A stretch of 64,000 bases of DNA from Streptomyces rhizoryzae (GTDB taxonomy: Bacteria > Actinomycetota > Actinomycetes > Streptomycetales > Streptomycetaceae), in the NCBI RefSeq assembly GCF_023155275.1, contig NZ_JALMUV010000010.1, positions 96,505 through 160,504 of the forward strand. The letters are read 5' to 3'. Below the pieces are notes generated by a model. The model searched no databases. It saw only the letters and a program-made list of their open reading frames with translations, and was not told the origin of the DNA. Below are positions 18,238 to 27,240 of the stretch, piece by piece. The first letter of the stretch is position 1, and each line of letters starts with the position of its first letter. The position numbers were made by a program, and so were the translations under genes.

Positions 18238-18310
18238 AGCGGTGTAGCTCAGTCGGTAGAGCAAGCGGCTCATAATCGCTGTGTCACCGGTTCAAGTCCG
18301 GTCACCGCTA
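18238..18310 (+). tRNA. tRNA-Met (CAT), elongator type
   Basis: Acceptor AGCGGTG pairs fully with CACCGCT, including the 1-72 pair that initiator tRNA lacks. The anticodon loop is CTCATAA. The anticodon stem AGCGG/TCGCT lacks the three G-C pairs of the initiator. Confidence 0.93.
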
Positions 18311-18399
18311 CTGACAGTAGCCGATTGTGGGGTCGGTCCTCCGGTCGGCTACTCTTCTATGCGTTAGTATCGCCTACCTGTTCGTCAAGGAGCACTCAC

Positions 18400-18564
18400 G
18401 TGGCTGCCACCGACGTCCGCCCGAAGATCACGCTGGCCTGCGTGGAGTGCAAGGAGCGGAACTACATCACCAAGAAGAACCGGCGCAACGACCCGGATCG
18501 CCTGGAGATGAAGAAGCACTGCCCTCGCTGCAACTCGCACACCGCGCACCGCGAGACGCGATAA
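18400..18564 (+). CDS. rpmG: 50S ribosomal protein L33, zinc-ribbon form
   Basis: 54 residues. L33 lies near the tRNA exit site of the large subunit. Two CxxC pairs, CVEC and CPRC, show the zinc-binding (C+) form; streptomycetes also have zinc-free copies used when zinc is short. GTG start with AAGGAG upstream at 18388-18393. It follows tRNA-Met closely and precedes hadA-hadB, the same order I recall for the mycobacterial rpmG2-hadAB locus. Confidence 0.95.
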   Translation: MAATDVRPKITLACVECKERNYITKKNRRNDPDRLEMKKHCPRCNSHTAHRETR

Positions 18565-18576
18565 CTCAGGCTCGTC

Positions 18577-18613
18577 CGTGAGGCCGTCCCCATTTCCTGG
18601 GGGCGGCCTCGCG
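18577..18613 (+). terminator. Terminator after rpmG
   Basis: 15-bp stem with two G-U pairs (18577-18591 with 18599-18613) and a 7-nt loop ATTTCCT, followed by GCTTTGG. It separates rpmG from hadA. Confidence 0.7.
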
Positions 18614-18649
18614 GCTTTGGCACACCAGTACAGGGAGGTTGCGAGCCCC

Positions 18650-19105
18650 ATGGCGCTCGACCAGTCATTCGTCGGACGCACGTACCCGCCCACCGACCCG
18701 TACGAGGTCGGCCGGGAAAAGATCCGCGAATTCGCCGAGGCGATCGGTGACACCAACCCCGCTCACACCGACACCGAAGCCGCCAAGGCGCTCGGGTACC
18801 CGGATGTGATCGCGCCGCCGACCTTTGTGTTCGCCATCACGTTCAAGGCCGCCGGTGTGGTCGTCGCCGACCCGCAACTGGGGCTCGACTACAGCCGGGT
18901 GGTCCACGGCGACCAGAAGTTCGTCTACCGGCGGCCGGTGCGCGCCGGGGACCGGCTGACCGTGACCTCCACCATCGAGTCCGTCAAGACGATGGCCGGC
19001 AACGAGATCGTCGACATCCGCGGCGAGGTGCACGACGAGGCCGGCGAGCACGTGGTGACCACCTTCATCAAACTCGTCGCCCGGCGCGCTGAGGAGGAAG
19101 CCTGA
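18650..19105 (+). CDS. hadA: (R)-hydroxyacyl-ACP dehydratase subunit HadA-like (MaoC fold)
   Basis: 151 residues with a single hot-dog fold. The segment AIGDTNPAHTD places Asp34 and His39 where MaoC hydratases hold their catalytic pair; PPTFVFAITF and the C-terminal VVTTFIKLVARR fit the FAS1-like dehydratase family. In mycobacteria HadA pairs with HadB as the type II fatty-acid dehydratase, with HadA giving the substrate-binding half. The start MALDQSFVGR was taken over a longer frame because it follows GGGAGG and matches family length. One base separates it from hadB. Confidence 0.88.
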   Translation: MALDQSFVGRTYPPTDPYEVGREKIREFAEAIGDTNPAHTDTEAAKALGYPDVIAPPTFVFAITFKAAGVVVADPQLGLDYSRVVHGDQKFVYRRPVRAGDRLTVTSTIESVKTMAGNEIVDIRGEVHDEAGEHVVTTFIKLVARRAEEEA

Positions 19106-19106
19106 G

Positions 19107-19541
19107 ATGACCGCGCAGATCTCCTACGACGACGTCGAGGTCGGCACCGAACTCCCGGCGCAGTCCTTCCCCGTGACCCGCGCCACGCTCGTCCAGTACG
19201 CCGGCGCCTCCGGGGACTTCAACCCGATCCACTGGAACGAGAAGTTCGCCAAGGAGGTCGGGCTGCCGGACGTCATCGCGCACGGCATGTTCACCATGGC
19301 CTCGGCGATCCGGGTGGTCACCGACTGGGTGGGCGACCCGGGCGCGGTCGCCGAGTACGGCGTCCGCTTCACCAAGCCCGTCGTCGTCCCCGATGACGGC
19401 ACCGGCGCGCTGATCGAGGTCAGCGCCACCGTCGCGGCCAAGCTCGACGACGCCGAGCGGACCGTCCGGGTCGACCTCACGGCCAAGAGCGCGGGCCAGA
19501 AGGTGCTGGGCATGTCCCGCGCGGTGGTCAAGCTCGCCTGA
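19107..19541 (+). CDS. hadB: (R)-hydroxyacyl-ACP dehydratase subunit HadB-like (MaoC fold)
   Basis: 144 residues. The hydratase signature ASGDFNPIHWNEKFAKEVG gives the catalytic Asp37 and His42, followed by DVIAHGMFTMA, the classic MaoC dehydratase block. It should form a heterodimer with the adjacent HadA and dehydrate 3-hydroxyacyl-ACP in fatty-acid elongation; that role is transferred from mycobacteria. The ATG follows GAGGAGG. No hadC is present downstream. Confidence 0.9.
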   Translation: MTAQISYDDVEVGTELPAQSFPVTRATLVQYAGASGDFNPIHWNEKFAKEVGLPDVIAHGMFTMASAIRVVTDWVGDPGAVAEYGVRFTKPVVVPDDGTGALIEVSATVAAKLDDAERTVRVDLTAKSAGQKVLGMSRAVVKLA

Positions 19542-19551
19542 GACGGGCGCG

Positions 19552-19586
19552 GGGGGCGGCCGGCCCGGTACCGCCGGACCGCCCCC
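19552..19586 (+). terminator. Hairpin between hadB and murB
   Basis: Eight G-C-rich pairs (19552-19559 with 19579-19586) and a further four-pair CCGG/CCGG inner stem interrupted by one bulged A. Probable factor-independent terminator of the rpmG-had region, without a T tract. Confidence 0.55.
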
Positions 19587-19600
19587 GTACCCTTGGGCGG

Positions 19601-20665
19601 GTGCAGGAACGCCACGTAGCAGAGAACGCCCCGCTCGCCCCGCTGACCACCTTCCGCCTGGGCGGCCCCGCGAACCGGCTCGTCACGGCCACCACCGACG
19701 ACGAGGTGATCGCGGCCGTCCGCGAGGCCGACGACACCGGCACCCCGCTGCTGATCATCGGCGGCGGCAGCAACCTCGTCATCGGCGACAAGGGCTTCGA
19801 CGGCACGGCCCTGCGCCTGGCCACCCGCGGCTTCGCCCTCGACGGCACCGCGCTGGAGCTCGCCGCCGGCGAGAACTGGTCCGACGCCGTCGCCCGCACC
19901 GTCGGGGCCGGGCTGGCCGGCGTCGAGTGCCTGGCCGGCATCCCCGGCTCGGCCGGCGCCACCCCGATCCAGAACGTCGGCGCCTACGGCCAGGACGTCT
20001 CCGAGACCCTCACCGAGGTCGTCGCCTACGACCGGCGCGCCGGCGAGACGGTCACCCTCTCCGCCGCCGAGTGCGGCTTCTCCTACCGCCACAGCCGCTT
20101 CAAGCAGCACCCGGACCGCTTCGTGGTGCTGCGGGTGCGGTTCGCCCTGGAGGACGCCGGCGGGCTCTCCGCGCCCGTGCGCTACGAGCAGACGGCCCGC
20201 GCGCTGGGCGTGGCCACGGGGGAGCGGGTGCCGCTCGCCACGGCCCGGGAGACCGTCCTTGCGCTGCGGGCCGGCAAGGGCATGGTGCTGGACCCCGACG
20301 ACCACGACACCTGGTCGGCCGGCTCGTTCTTCACCAACCCGGTCCTCACCGAGGCCGAGCACGCCGAGCTGGTCCGGCGCGTCCGGGAGCGGCTGGGCCC
20401 GGACGCCGCGCCGCCGGCCTTCCCCGACGGCGACGGCCGGGTGAAGACCTCGGCGGCCTGGCTCATCGACCGGGCCGGCTTCGGGAAGGGCTACGGCAGC
20501 GGCCCGGCCCGGATCTCCACCAAGCACACCCTGGCGCTGACCAACCGGGGCGAGGCCACCACCGAGGACCTGCTCGCGCTGGCCCGCGAGGTGCGCGACG
20601 GCGTCCGGGACGCCTTCGGCGTCACGCTCGTCAACGAGCCGGTCACGGTCGGCGTCAGCCTGTAG
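19601..20665 (+). CDS. murB: UDP-N-acetylenolpyruvoylglucosamine reductase
   Basis: 354 residues, the E. coli-like type I MurB length. MurB reduces UDP-GlcNAc-enolpyruvate with NADPH and FAD to UDP-MurNAc in peptidoglycan synthesis. The FAD-binding blocks are LLIIGGGSNLVIGDKGF and GIPGSAGATPIQNVGAYGQ. The SAGSFFTNP segment carries the catalytic Ser, and the C-terminal NEPVTVGV holds the catalytic Glu. The GTG start has no Shine-Dalgarno, and a TACCCT -10-like hexamer ends 7 bp upstream, so a leaderless mRNA is plausible. Confidence 0.95.
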   Translation: MQERHVAENAPLAPLTTFRLGGPANRLVTATTDDEVIAAVREADDTGTPLLIIGGGSNLVIGDKGFDGTALRLATRGFALDGTALELAAGENWSDAVARTVGAGLAGVECLAGIPGSAGATPIQNVGAYGQDVSETLTEVVAYDRRAGETVTLSAAECGFSYRHSRFKQHPDRFVVLRVRFALEDAGGLSAPVRYEQTARALGVATGERVPLATARETVLALRAGKGMVLDPDDHDTWSAGSFFTNPVLTEAEHAELVRRVRERLGPDAAPPAFPDGDGRVKTSAAWLIDRAGFGKGYGSGPARISTKHTLALTNRGEATTEDLLALAREVRDGVRDAFGVTLVNEPVTVGVSL

Positions 20666-20720
20666 CGGCCGGGGCCGAGCCCCGGCCGGCAGCGGGCCCC
20701 AGCGGGCCCCCAGCGGCCTG

Positions 20721-21749
20721 CTACGGCGCCGGGGCGGCCAGCCAGGCGTCGATGTCCGCGAGGATCGCCCGGCGGTCCTCCTCGGGCGCCCTGGAGGCCC
20801 GTACGGACTGCCGGGCCAGCTCGGCCAGTTCGGTGTCGGTGAAGCCGTGCGCGGTGCGGGCCAGCTCGTACTGGGCGGCCAGCCGGGAGCCGAACAGCAG
20901 CGGGTCGTCGGCGCCCAGCGCCATCGGGACGCCCGCCTCGTAGAACGTCCGCAGCGGCACGTCCTCCGGCTTCCCGTAGACCCCCAGGGCCACGTTGGAC
21001 GCCGGGCACACCTCGCAGGTCACCCCGCGGGCGGCCAGCCGGCGCAGCAGCGCCGGGTCCTCCGCGGCCCGCACCCCGTGTCCGATCCGGGCGGCGTGCA
21101 GGTCGTCCAGGCAGTCCCGGACGCTCGCCGGGCCGGACAGCTCCCCACCGTGCGGCGCCGACAGCAGCCCGCCCTCCCGGGCGATGGCGAAGGCCCGGTC
21201 GAAGTCCCGGGCCAGGCCCCGCCGTTCGTCGTTGGAGAGCCCGAAGCCCACCACCCCGCGGTCGGCGTGCCGGACCGCCAGCCGGGCCAGGGTGCGGGCG
21301 TCCAGCGGGTGCTTCATGCGGTTGGCGGCCACCAGGACGCGGATGCCCAGCCCGGTGTGGCGGGCGGCCCGGTCCACCGCGTCCAGGATGATCTCCAGCG
21401 CCGGGATCAGCCCGCCCAGCCGCGGCGCGTACGAGGTCGGGTCGACCTGGATCTCCAGCCAGCGGGAGCCGTCCCGGACGTCCTCCTCGGCGGCCTCCCG
21501 GACCAGCCGCTGGATGTCCTCGGGGGAGCGCAGGCAGGACCGGGCGATGTCGTAGAGCCGCTGGAAGCGGAACCAGCCGCGCTCGTCGGTGGCGCTCAGC
21601 CGGGGCGGCTCCCCGCTCCTGAGCGCGTCCGGCAGGTGGACGCCGTACTTGTCGGCGAGGTCCAGCAGCGTCGCCGGCCGCATCGAGCCGGTGAAGTGCA
21701 GGTGCAGATGGGCCTTCGGCAGTTGACGCAGATCACGAGCACGCTCCAT
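20721..21749 (-). CDS. Adenosine deaminase family protein
   Basis: 342 residues from the ATG at 21749; a GTG at 21767 would add six residues and neither has a strong ribosome binding site. Metal and catalytic residues of adenosine deaminase are all visible: HLHLHFTG at the N terminus, SAPHGGE (His and proton-donating Glu), ARIGHGVR and LGADDPLLFG with the Asp pair. It should hydrolyse adenosine, or a related adenine nucleoside such as an aminofutalosine-type substrate, to the inosine form. Convergent with murB and downstream of aspC on the same strand. Substrate is inferred only from the family. Confidence 0.88.
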   Translation of the reverse strand: MERARDLRQLPKAHLHLHFTGSMRPATLLDLADKYGVHLPDALRSGEPPRLSATDERGWFRFQRLYDIARSCLRSPEDIQRLVREAAEEDVRDGSRWLEIQVDPTSYAPRLGGLIPALEIILDAVDRAARHTGLGIRVLVAANRMKHPLDARTLARLAVRHADRGVVGFGLSNDERRGLARDFDRAFAIAREGGLLSAPHGGELSGPASVRDCLDDLHAARIGHGVRAAEDPALLRRLAARGVTCEVCPASNVALGVYGKPEDVPLRTFYEAGVPMALGADDPLLFGSRLAAQYELARTAHGFTDTELAELARQSVRASRAPEEDRRAILADIDAWLAAPAP

Positions 21750-21822
21750 CCGCAGATATTGCCGCACCCGGCCGCCACCGGGACACCCCCCGCCCCGAAC
21801 GAAGGGACCGCCGCAAAGGCGT

Positions 21823-21848
21823 GCGGGGCCGGACGGCGCCGGCCCCGC
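21823..21848 (-). terminator. Terminator after aspC
   Basis: Perfect 10-bp GC stem (21823-21832 with 21839-21848) with a 6-nt loop, 20 bp beyond the aspC stop on the minus strand. Confidence 0.6.
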
Positions 21849-21868
21849 GTCCCCCTGCGACGGGTCGG

Positions 21869-23104
21869 CTACTTGGCCTCGGCCAGCAGCTTCTGGATCC
21901 GGGAGACGCCCTCGGCCAGGTCCTCGTCGCCCAGCGCGTAGGACAGCCGCAGGTAGCCGGGGGTGCCGAACGCCTCACCCGGGACGACGGCGACCTCCGC
22001 CTCCTCCAGGATCAGCTCCGCCAGCTCCACGCTGGACTGCGGGCGCTTGCCGCGGATCTCCTTGCCGAGCAGCCCCTTGACCGACGGGTAGGCGTAGAAC
22101 GCGCCCTCCGGCTCCGGGCACAGCACGCCGTCGATCTCGTTGAGCATCCGCACGATCGTCCGGCGGCGCCGGTCGAAGGCGGTCTTCATCTCCTCGACGG
22201 CCGCCAGGTCGCCGCTGACCGCCGCGATCGCCGCGGCCTGCGCCACGTTGGAGACGTTGGAGGTGGCGTGCGACTGGAGGTTGGTGGCCGCCTTGATGAC
22301 GTCCTTGGGGCCGATCGCCCAGCCCACCCGCCAGCCGGTCATCGCGTACGTCTTGGCCACGCCGTTGACGACGATGCACTTGTCGCGCAGCTCGGGCACC
22401 ACCACCGGCAGCGAGGAGAACGCGGCGTCGCCGTAGACCAGGTGCTCGTAGATCTCGTCGGTCAGCACCCACAGACCGTGCTCGGCGGCCCAGCGGCCGA
22501 TCGCCTCGACCTGCTCGCGGGGGTAGACCGCGCCGGTCGGGTTGGACGGCGAGACGAAGAGCAGCACCTTGGTGCGCTCGGTGCGGGCCGCCTCCAGCTG
22601 CTCGACGGACACGCGGTAGCCGGTGGTCTCGTCGGCGACCACCTCGACCGGCTCGCCGCCGGCCAGCCGGATCGACTCCGGGTACGTGGTCCAGTACGGC
22701 GCCGGGACGATGACCTCGTCACCCGGGTCCAGGATCGCGGCGAACGCCTCGTAGATGGCCTGCTTGCCGCCATTGGTGACCAGGACGTTCGCGGCCTCGA
22801 TCTCGAAGCCGGAGTCGCGCCGCGTCTTCTCGACGATCGCGTTCTTCAGCTCCGGGAGCCCGCCGGCCGGGGTGTAGCGGTGGAACTTCGGGTTGCGGCA
22901 CGCCTCGACCGCCGCCTCGACGATGTAGCCGGGCGTGGGGAAGTCGGGCTCGCCGGCGCCGAAGCCGATCACCGGGCGCCCGGCGGCCTTGAGGGCCTTG
23001 GCCTTGGCGTCGACGGCGAGGGTGGCGGACTCGGAGATCGAACCGACCCGGACGGAGACCCGGCGGTCGGCGGGGGACGATGCGGAGGGAGTTGCAGCGC
23101 TCAT
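21869..23104 (-). CDS. aspC: Aspartate aminotransferase, class I PLP-dependent
   Basis: 411 residues, fold type I. The PLP lysine lies in [16 protein letters not shown], with [10 protein letters not shown] near the N terminus, [33 protein letters not shown] and [12 protein letters not shown] towards the end. It interconverts aspartate plus 2-oxoglutarate with oxaloacetate plus glutamate. The start MSAATPSAS was chosen over a longer frame whose extra 73 residues overlap the tRNA-Trp promoter region and are unlike the family. It is divergent from tRNA-Trp-secE-nusG, as in other streptomycetes as far as I recall. Confidence 0.93.
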   Translation of the reverse strand: MSAATPSASSPADRRVSVRVGSISESATLAVDAKAKALKAAGRPVIGFGAGEPDFPTPGYIVEAAVEACRNPKFHRYTPAGGLPELKNAIVEKTRRDSGFEIEAANVLVTNGGKQAIYEAFAAILDPGDEVIVPAPYWTTYPESIRLAGGEPVEVVADETTGYRVSVEQLEAARTERTKVLLFVSPSNPTGAVYPREQVEAIGRWAAEHGLWVLTDEIYEHLVYGDAAFSSLPVVVPELRDKCIVVNGVAKTYAMTGWRVGWAIGPKDVIKAATNLQSHATSNVSNVAQAAAIAAVSGDLAAVEEMKTAFDRRRRTIVRMLNEIDGVLCPEPEGAFYAYPSVKGLLGKEIRGKRPQSSVELAELILEEAEVAVVPGEAFGTPGYLRLSYALGDEDLAEGVSRIQKLLAEAK

Positions 23105-23183
23105 ACAGGCATCGTCGCAGACCGGCACCGGGCCCGGTACACGGGTTTCGAGGGGTGGTACGCGGCGGTACGGGAGGTTCCTG

Positions 23184-23213
23184 TTCGACGCCCGGCCCCG
23201 AACCACGTACACT
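23184..23213 (+). promoter_or_regulatory. Probable promoter for tRNA-Trp-secE-nusG
   Basis: TTCGAC and TACACT separated by 18 bp, in the aspC/tRNA-Trp divergent region. It would start a transcript near 23220, upstream of the tRNA. Confidence 0.5.
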
Positions 23214-23296
23214 CGCTGACCGTTGGCTCCCACCGGGTCGCCGCGGCACACGACGTAGTGCAGTCGCCCGCATGCGGTAGGTTGGGAGAACCACAA

Positions 23297-23369
23297 AGGG
23301 TCGTAGCTCAATTGGTAGAGCACTGGTCTCCAAAACCAGCGGTTGGGGGTTCAAGTCCCTCCGGCCCTG
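23297..23369 (+). tRNA. tRNA-Trp (CCA)
   Basis: 73-nt cloverleaf. Acceptor AGGGTCG pairs with CGGCCCT (one G-T pair); anticodon loop CTCCAAA lies between CTGGT and ACCAG; the T arm is GGGGGTTCAAGTCCCTC. It lies directly ahead of secE. Confidence 0.95.
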
Positions 23370-23477
23370 CTACACGCACTTCGTTCACCGAGTGCGTGCA
23401 CGCGTACGTACGAAATGCACCGCCGTGCGGCCGGGCCGGGCGCGGCACGGCCACGACCCGGATTCAGGTGAGGACGA

Positions 23478-23774
23478 GTGACGGACGCCCTGGGCTCCAT
23501 CGACATGCCTGAGCGCGGTCGTTCCGAGGACAGCACCCCGGAATCCCAGAAGAAGCCCCGCCGCGGTGGCAAGCGCGGCAAGAAGGGGCCTTTCGCGCGT
23601 CTCGCGCTCTTCTACCGCCAGATCATCGCGGAGCTCCGCAAGGTCGTCTGGCCCACGCGCGGCCAGCTGTCGTCGTACACCACCGTGGTGATCGTCTTCG
23701 TAGCCATCATCATTGGTCTCGTAACCGTGATTGACTTGGGAATCAACCGAGTCGTCGGGTACGTCTTCGGCTGA
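23478..23774 (+). CDS. secE: Preprotein translocase subunit SecE
   Basis: 98 residues. SecE clamps the two halves of SecY. A polar Lys/Arg-rich N-terminal region leads to the family motif [19 protein letters not shown], then one membrane span at about 68-92. A GTG start follows GTGAGGACG. Gene order tRNA-Trp-secE-nusG is typical of actinobacteria. Confidence 0.95.
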   Translation: MTDALGSIDMPERGRSEDSTPESQKKPRRGGKRGKKGPFARLALFYRQIIAELRKVVWPTRGQLSSYTTVVIVFVAIIIGLVTVIDLGINRVVGYVFG

Positions 23775-23845
23775 TCCCGCGGAGGGGTGCCTCTGCGGGT
23801 GGCCCTCGCACGTTCAACCCCTTGAAGCAAGGAAGAAGCAGCCAC

Positions 23846-24739
23846 GTGTCTGACCCGAACCTGAACGACGCCACCGAGCCGGTCGCGGCTGCAGAGGCCG
23901 AGGTTGACGAGGCCGTCCCGGCCGAGGTCGAGGGGGACGCTGCGGCCATCGCTGACGCCGAGGGCGCCGCGGAGATCGTCGCGGACGCCGACGGCACCGA
24001 CGAGCTGGACGCCGAGGACGCCGCCGCCGGCGAGCCCGCCGAGTCCGCCGCCGTGCACGTCGAGGACGAGGAGGCCGCCGAGGTCTCCGAGGATGCTGCG
24101 GACGCCGAGGAGCAGGAGCCGGTCGACCCGGTCGCCGCCCTCCGCGACGAGCTGCGCGGGCTCCCCGGTGAGTGGTACGTCATCCACACCTACGCGGGCT
24201 ACGAGAACCGCGTGAAGACCAACCTCGAACAGCGCGCCGTCTCGCTGAACGTCGAGGACTACATCTTCCAGGCCGAGGTGCCGCAGGAAGAGGTCGTGCA
24301 GATCAAGAACGGCGACCGCCGCACCGTCCGCCAGAACAAGCTCCCGGGCTACGTCCTGGTGCGCATGGACCTGACGAACGAGTCCTGGGGCGTGGTGCGC
24401 AACACCCCCGGTGTCACCGGCTTCGTCGGCAACGCCTACGACCCCTACCCGCTGACCCTGGACGAGATCGTCAAGATGCTCGCCCCGGAGGCCGAGGAGA
24501 AGGCCGCCAAGGAGGCCGCCGCGGCCGAGGGCAAGCCGGCGCCGTCCCGCAAGGTCGAGGTCCAGGTCCTGGACTTCGAGGTGGGCGACTCGGTCACCGT
24601 CACCGACGGTCCGTTCGCGACGCTCCAGGCGACGATCAACGAGATCAACGCCGACTCGAAGAAGGTCAAGGGCCTGGTCGAGATCTTCGGCCGCGAGACC
24701 CCGGTCGAGCTGAGCTTCGACCAGATCCAGAAGAACTAG
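23846..24739 (+). CDS. nusG: Transcription termination/antitermination factor NusG
   Basis: 297 residues. Residues 1 to about 105 are an acidic Ala/Glu/Asp-rich extension, as in other streptomycetes. The NGN domain starts [20 protein letters not shown], and the C-terminal KOW domain reads [27 protein letters not shown]. NusG binds the RNA polymerase clamp and links it to Rho or ribosomal S10. The GTG start at VSDPNLND was preferred; AGGAAG lies about 11 nt upstream. Confidence 0.95.
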   Translation: MSDPNLNDATEPVAAAEAEVDEAVPAEVEGDAAAIADAEGAAEIVADADGTDELDAEDAAAGEPAESAAVHVEDEEAAEVSEDAADAEEQEPVDPVAALRDELRGLPGEWYVIHTYAGYENRVKTNLEQRAVSLNVEDYIFQAEVPQEEVVQIKNGDRRTVRQNKLPGYVLVRMDLTNESWGVVRNTPGVTGFVGNAYDPYPLTLDEIVKMLAPEAEEKAAKEAAAAEGKPAPSRKVEVQVLDFEVGDSVTVTDGPFATLQATINEINADSKKVKGLVEIFGRETPVELSFDQIQKN

Positions 24740-24765
24740 CTTCTTCCGGACCCTCTGCCACCGAC

Positions 24766-24798
24766 CAGGTCAGACCGGCGCACAGCCGGTCTGACCTG
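24766..24798 (+). terminator. Intrinsic terminator after nusG
   Basis: Perfect 14-bp stem (24766-24779 with 24785-24798), loop GCACA, followed by CTCGGTTTTTGG. One of the few hairpins here with a genuine T run. Confidence 0.9.
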
Positions 24799-24806
24799 CT
24801 CGGTTT

Positions 24807-24834
24807 TTGGCCGCGTAAGGGTACCCGTTATCGT
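24807..24834 (+). promoter_or_regulatory. Possible rplK-rplA promoter
   Basis: TTGGCC, 16-bp spacer, TATCGT, directly after the nusG terminator and about 70 bp ahead of rplK. Confidence 0.45.
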
Positions 24835-24904
24835 TGTGCGGTATGCCTCCATCCGGATGACCGGATCGGCGGCGAATCACCTCTCACTAGGACCCGGAGA
24901 GAGC

Positions 24905-25339
24905 ATGCCTCCCAAGAAGAAGAAGGTCACGGGGCTGATCAAGCTCCAGATCCAGGCCGGTGCCGCCAACCCGGCCCCGCCGGTCGGCCCCGCGCTGGGT
25001 CAGCACGGCGTCAACATCATGGAGTTCTGCAAGGCCTACAACGCCGCGACCGAGTCGCAGCGTGGCATGGTCGTGCCGGTGGAGATCACGGTCTACGAGG
25101 ACCGCTCCTTCACCTTCGTCACCAAGACCCCGCCGGCCGCGAAGCTCATCCTGAAGGCCGCGGGCGTGGAGAAGGGCTCCGGCGAGCCGCACAAGACCAA
25201 GGTCGCCAAGATCACCCGCGACCAGGTCCGTGACATCGCCACCACCAAGATGCCCGACCTGAACGCCAACGACCTGGACGCCGCCGAGAAGATCATCGCC
25301 GGTACCGCCCGTTCCATGGGCATCACCGTCGAGGGCTGA
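24905..25339 (+). CDS. rplK: 50S ribosomal protein L11
   Basis: 144 residues. L11 forms the stalk base with 23S rRNA and is the thiopeptide-binding site. The Pro-rich N-terminal hinge [31 protein letters not shown] is broken here only for description and is canonical; the C-terminal RNA-binding domain ends [12 protein letters not shown]. The ATG start after GGAGAGAG was chosen to give the family N terminus MPPKKKK. Forms an operon with rplA. Confidence 0.96.
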
Positions 25340-25451
25340 TTCCCGGCCGTACGGCACCAGGCCGCGCGACGCCGTCGCGCACTGGCACCCCCGTGGCAGG
25401 ACCAGGCGCTGGTCCGGACCACGACTCCACCCCACTGCATCAGGAGCAGAA

Positions 25452-26168
25452 GTGAAGCGCAGCAAGACTCTTCGCACCGCGGACGCGAAGATCGACCGGG
25501 AGCGGCTGTACGCCCCGCTCGAGGCCGTCCGTCTCGCCAAGGACACCACGTCCGTCAAGTTCGACGCGACCGTCGAGGTCGCCATGCGTCTGGGTGTCGA
25601 CCCGCGCAAGGCCGACCAGATGGTCCGTGGCACCGTGAACCTCCCGCACGGCACCGGTAAGACCGCCCGGGTCCTGGTCTTCGCGACCGGTGACCGTGCT
25701 GCGGCCGCGGAAGCCGCCGGCGCCGACATCGTCGGCTCGGACGAACTGATCGACGAGGTCGCCAAGGGCCGGCTGGACTTCGACGCCGTCGTCGCCACCC
25801 CGGACCTCATGGGCAAGGTCGGCCGCCTCGGCCGCGTGCTCGGTCCCCGTGGCCTGATGCCGAACCCGAAGACCGGCACCGTCACCCCGGACGTGGCCAA
25901 GGCCGTCACGGACATCAAGGGCGGCAAGATCGAGTTCCGTGTCGACAAGCACTCCAACCTCCACTTCATCATCGGCAAGGTGTCCTTCGACGACGCCAAG
26001 CTGGTGGAGAACTACGCCGCGGCGCTGGAGGAGATCACCCGTCTGAAGCCGTCCGCCGCCAAGGGCCGCTACATCAAGAAGACGACGATCACCACCACCA
26101 TGGGCCCCGGCGTCCCGGTGGACCCCAACCGCACCCGCAACCTCCTCGTCGAGGACGAGGCGGTCTGA
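25452..26168 (+). CDS. rplA: 50S ribosomal protein L1
   Basis: 238 residues with the L1 signature [19 protein letters not shown] followed by TGTVTPDV. L1 forms the mobile stalk near the E site and in many bacteria represses its own operon by binding mRNA that mimics 23S rRNA. GTG start after CAGGAG. About 110 bp separates it from rplK. Confidence 0.96.
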   Translation: MKRSKTLRTADAKIDRERLYAPLEAVRLAKDTTSVKFDATVEVAMRLGVDPRKADQMVRGTVNLPHGTGKTARVLVFATGDRAAAAEAAGADIVGSDELIDEVAKGRLDFDAVVATPDLMGKVGRLGRVLGPRGLMPNPKTGTVTPDVAKAVTDIKGGKIEFRVDKHSNLHFIIGKVSFDDAKLVENYAAALEEITRLKPSAAKGRYIKKTTITTTMGPGVPVDPNRTRNLLVEDEAV

Positions 26169-26289
26169 CCTTCCCGGTCGCTGCCCCGTAGCGCGTGACG
26201 CGTTCACAACAGGGTCGACGGGGGCGCTGTCAGTGGCCTGGACTACAGTCCCCTGCGAGGTCCATCGAGGAGATCAAGGGGGAGCCTCA

Positions 26290-27150
26290 GTGCGCAGCAC
26301 GCGTATAGCCGCCACCGTCGCGGCGGGAGTTGTCATGATGGCCGGTCTGACCGCCTGCAACGGCGGCGGCGACAAGAGCAGCGGGACCGGTGGCGGCAGC
26401 GCCAGTGGCGGCAGCAGCGACGCGGCGGGGGCGAAGTCCCCGCTGGAGGCCGCCCTGGCCTCGCTGAAGACGGCCTCGCAGCAGACGAACGGCAAGCACT
26501 CCGCCAAGGTCGACGGCACGACCAAGAACGGTCAGGTCACCCAGACCATGAAGGGTGCGATGGACTGGGCCGACGGGATGCACATGTCCGTCGACATCAC
26601 CCAGAGCGGCGGCCCGATGGGCGGCTCCGGCAAGCCCAGCAAGGCGCTCTACACGCCCGATGCCATGTACATGAACATGGGCATGCCGGTGGGCGGCAAG
26701 AACTGGATCAAGTACGACTACGACGTCATGGCCAAGAAGCTGGGCGCGGCCGGCGCCCTGATGAAGGACATGATGAACAACAACAACCCGGGCCGGTCGG
26801 TGGACCTGCTGATCGCCTCGGGCAAGGTCAAGGAAGCCGGCAAGGAGGACGTCCGCGGCGTCCAGGCGACCCACTACACCGGCACCCTCGCGGTCAGCGA
26901 GCTGACCCGCATGCAGGCCAAGGACGTCAGCGAGGCGGACCTCAAGGCCCTGGAGCAGCAGCTCAAGACGATCGGCGCCACGACCGAGACCATCGACGTC
27001 TGGGTGAGCGCGGACAACCTCCTGGTGAAGAAGCGCGAGCAGATGAACAGCGCCAAGTCGCCGTACGACTCGACGGTCTACTACTCGGACTACGGCACCC
27101 AGGTCTCGGTGACCCCGCCGCCGGCCGCCGACACCACGGAATACAAGTAG
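26290..27150 (+). CDS. Lipoprotein, LppX/LprAFG-like
   Basis: 286 residues from a GTG preceded by GGGGGAG. A lipoprotein signal ends at lipobox LTAC with Cys23, followed by a Gly/Ser linker. The mature part has the pattern of LolA-like lipid-carrier lipoproteins: LKTASQQTNGKHSAKVDGT, ALYTPDAMYMNMG, WIKYDYDVMAKKL and DVWVSADNLLVKK. Its ligand is unknown. It interrupts the L11/L1 and L10/L12 operons, an arrangement I recall from S. coelicolor. A TACAGT hexamer at 26244-26249 could be its -10 element, but no good -35 was found. Confidence 0.85.
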   Translation: MRSTRIAATVAAGVVMMAGLTACNGGGDKSSGTGGGSASGGSSDAAGAKSPLEAALASLKTASQQTNGKHSAKVDGTTKNGQVTQTMKGAMDWADGMHMSVDITQSGGPMGGSGKPSKALYTPDAMYMNMGMPVGGKNWIKYDYDVMAKKLGAAGALMKDMMNNNNPGRSVDLLIASGKVKEAGKEDVRGVQATHYTGTLAVSELTRMQAKDVSEADLKALEQQLKTIGATTETIDVWVSADNLLVKKREQMNSAKSPYDSTVYYSDYGTQVSVTPPPAADTTEYK

Positions 27151-27204
27151 GTCCCCGGTGAGCGGGGGCCCGGGGCGGGTCCCCGATGCCCCCGCTCAGC
27201 CGAT

Positions 27205-27234
27205 TTGCCTGCGCGCCGTCCGTTCCCGTACGGT
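27205..27234 (+). promoter_or_regulatory. Probable rplJ-rplL promoter
   Basis: TTGCCT, 18-bp spacer, TACGGT. Transcription would begin near 27241 and give a leader of about 220 nt. Confidence 0.6.
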
Positions 27235-27240
27235 GTCCCG

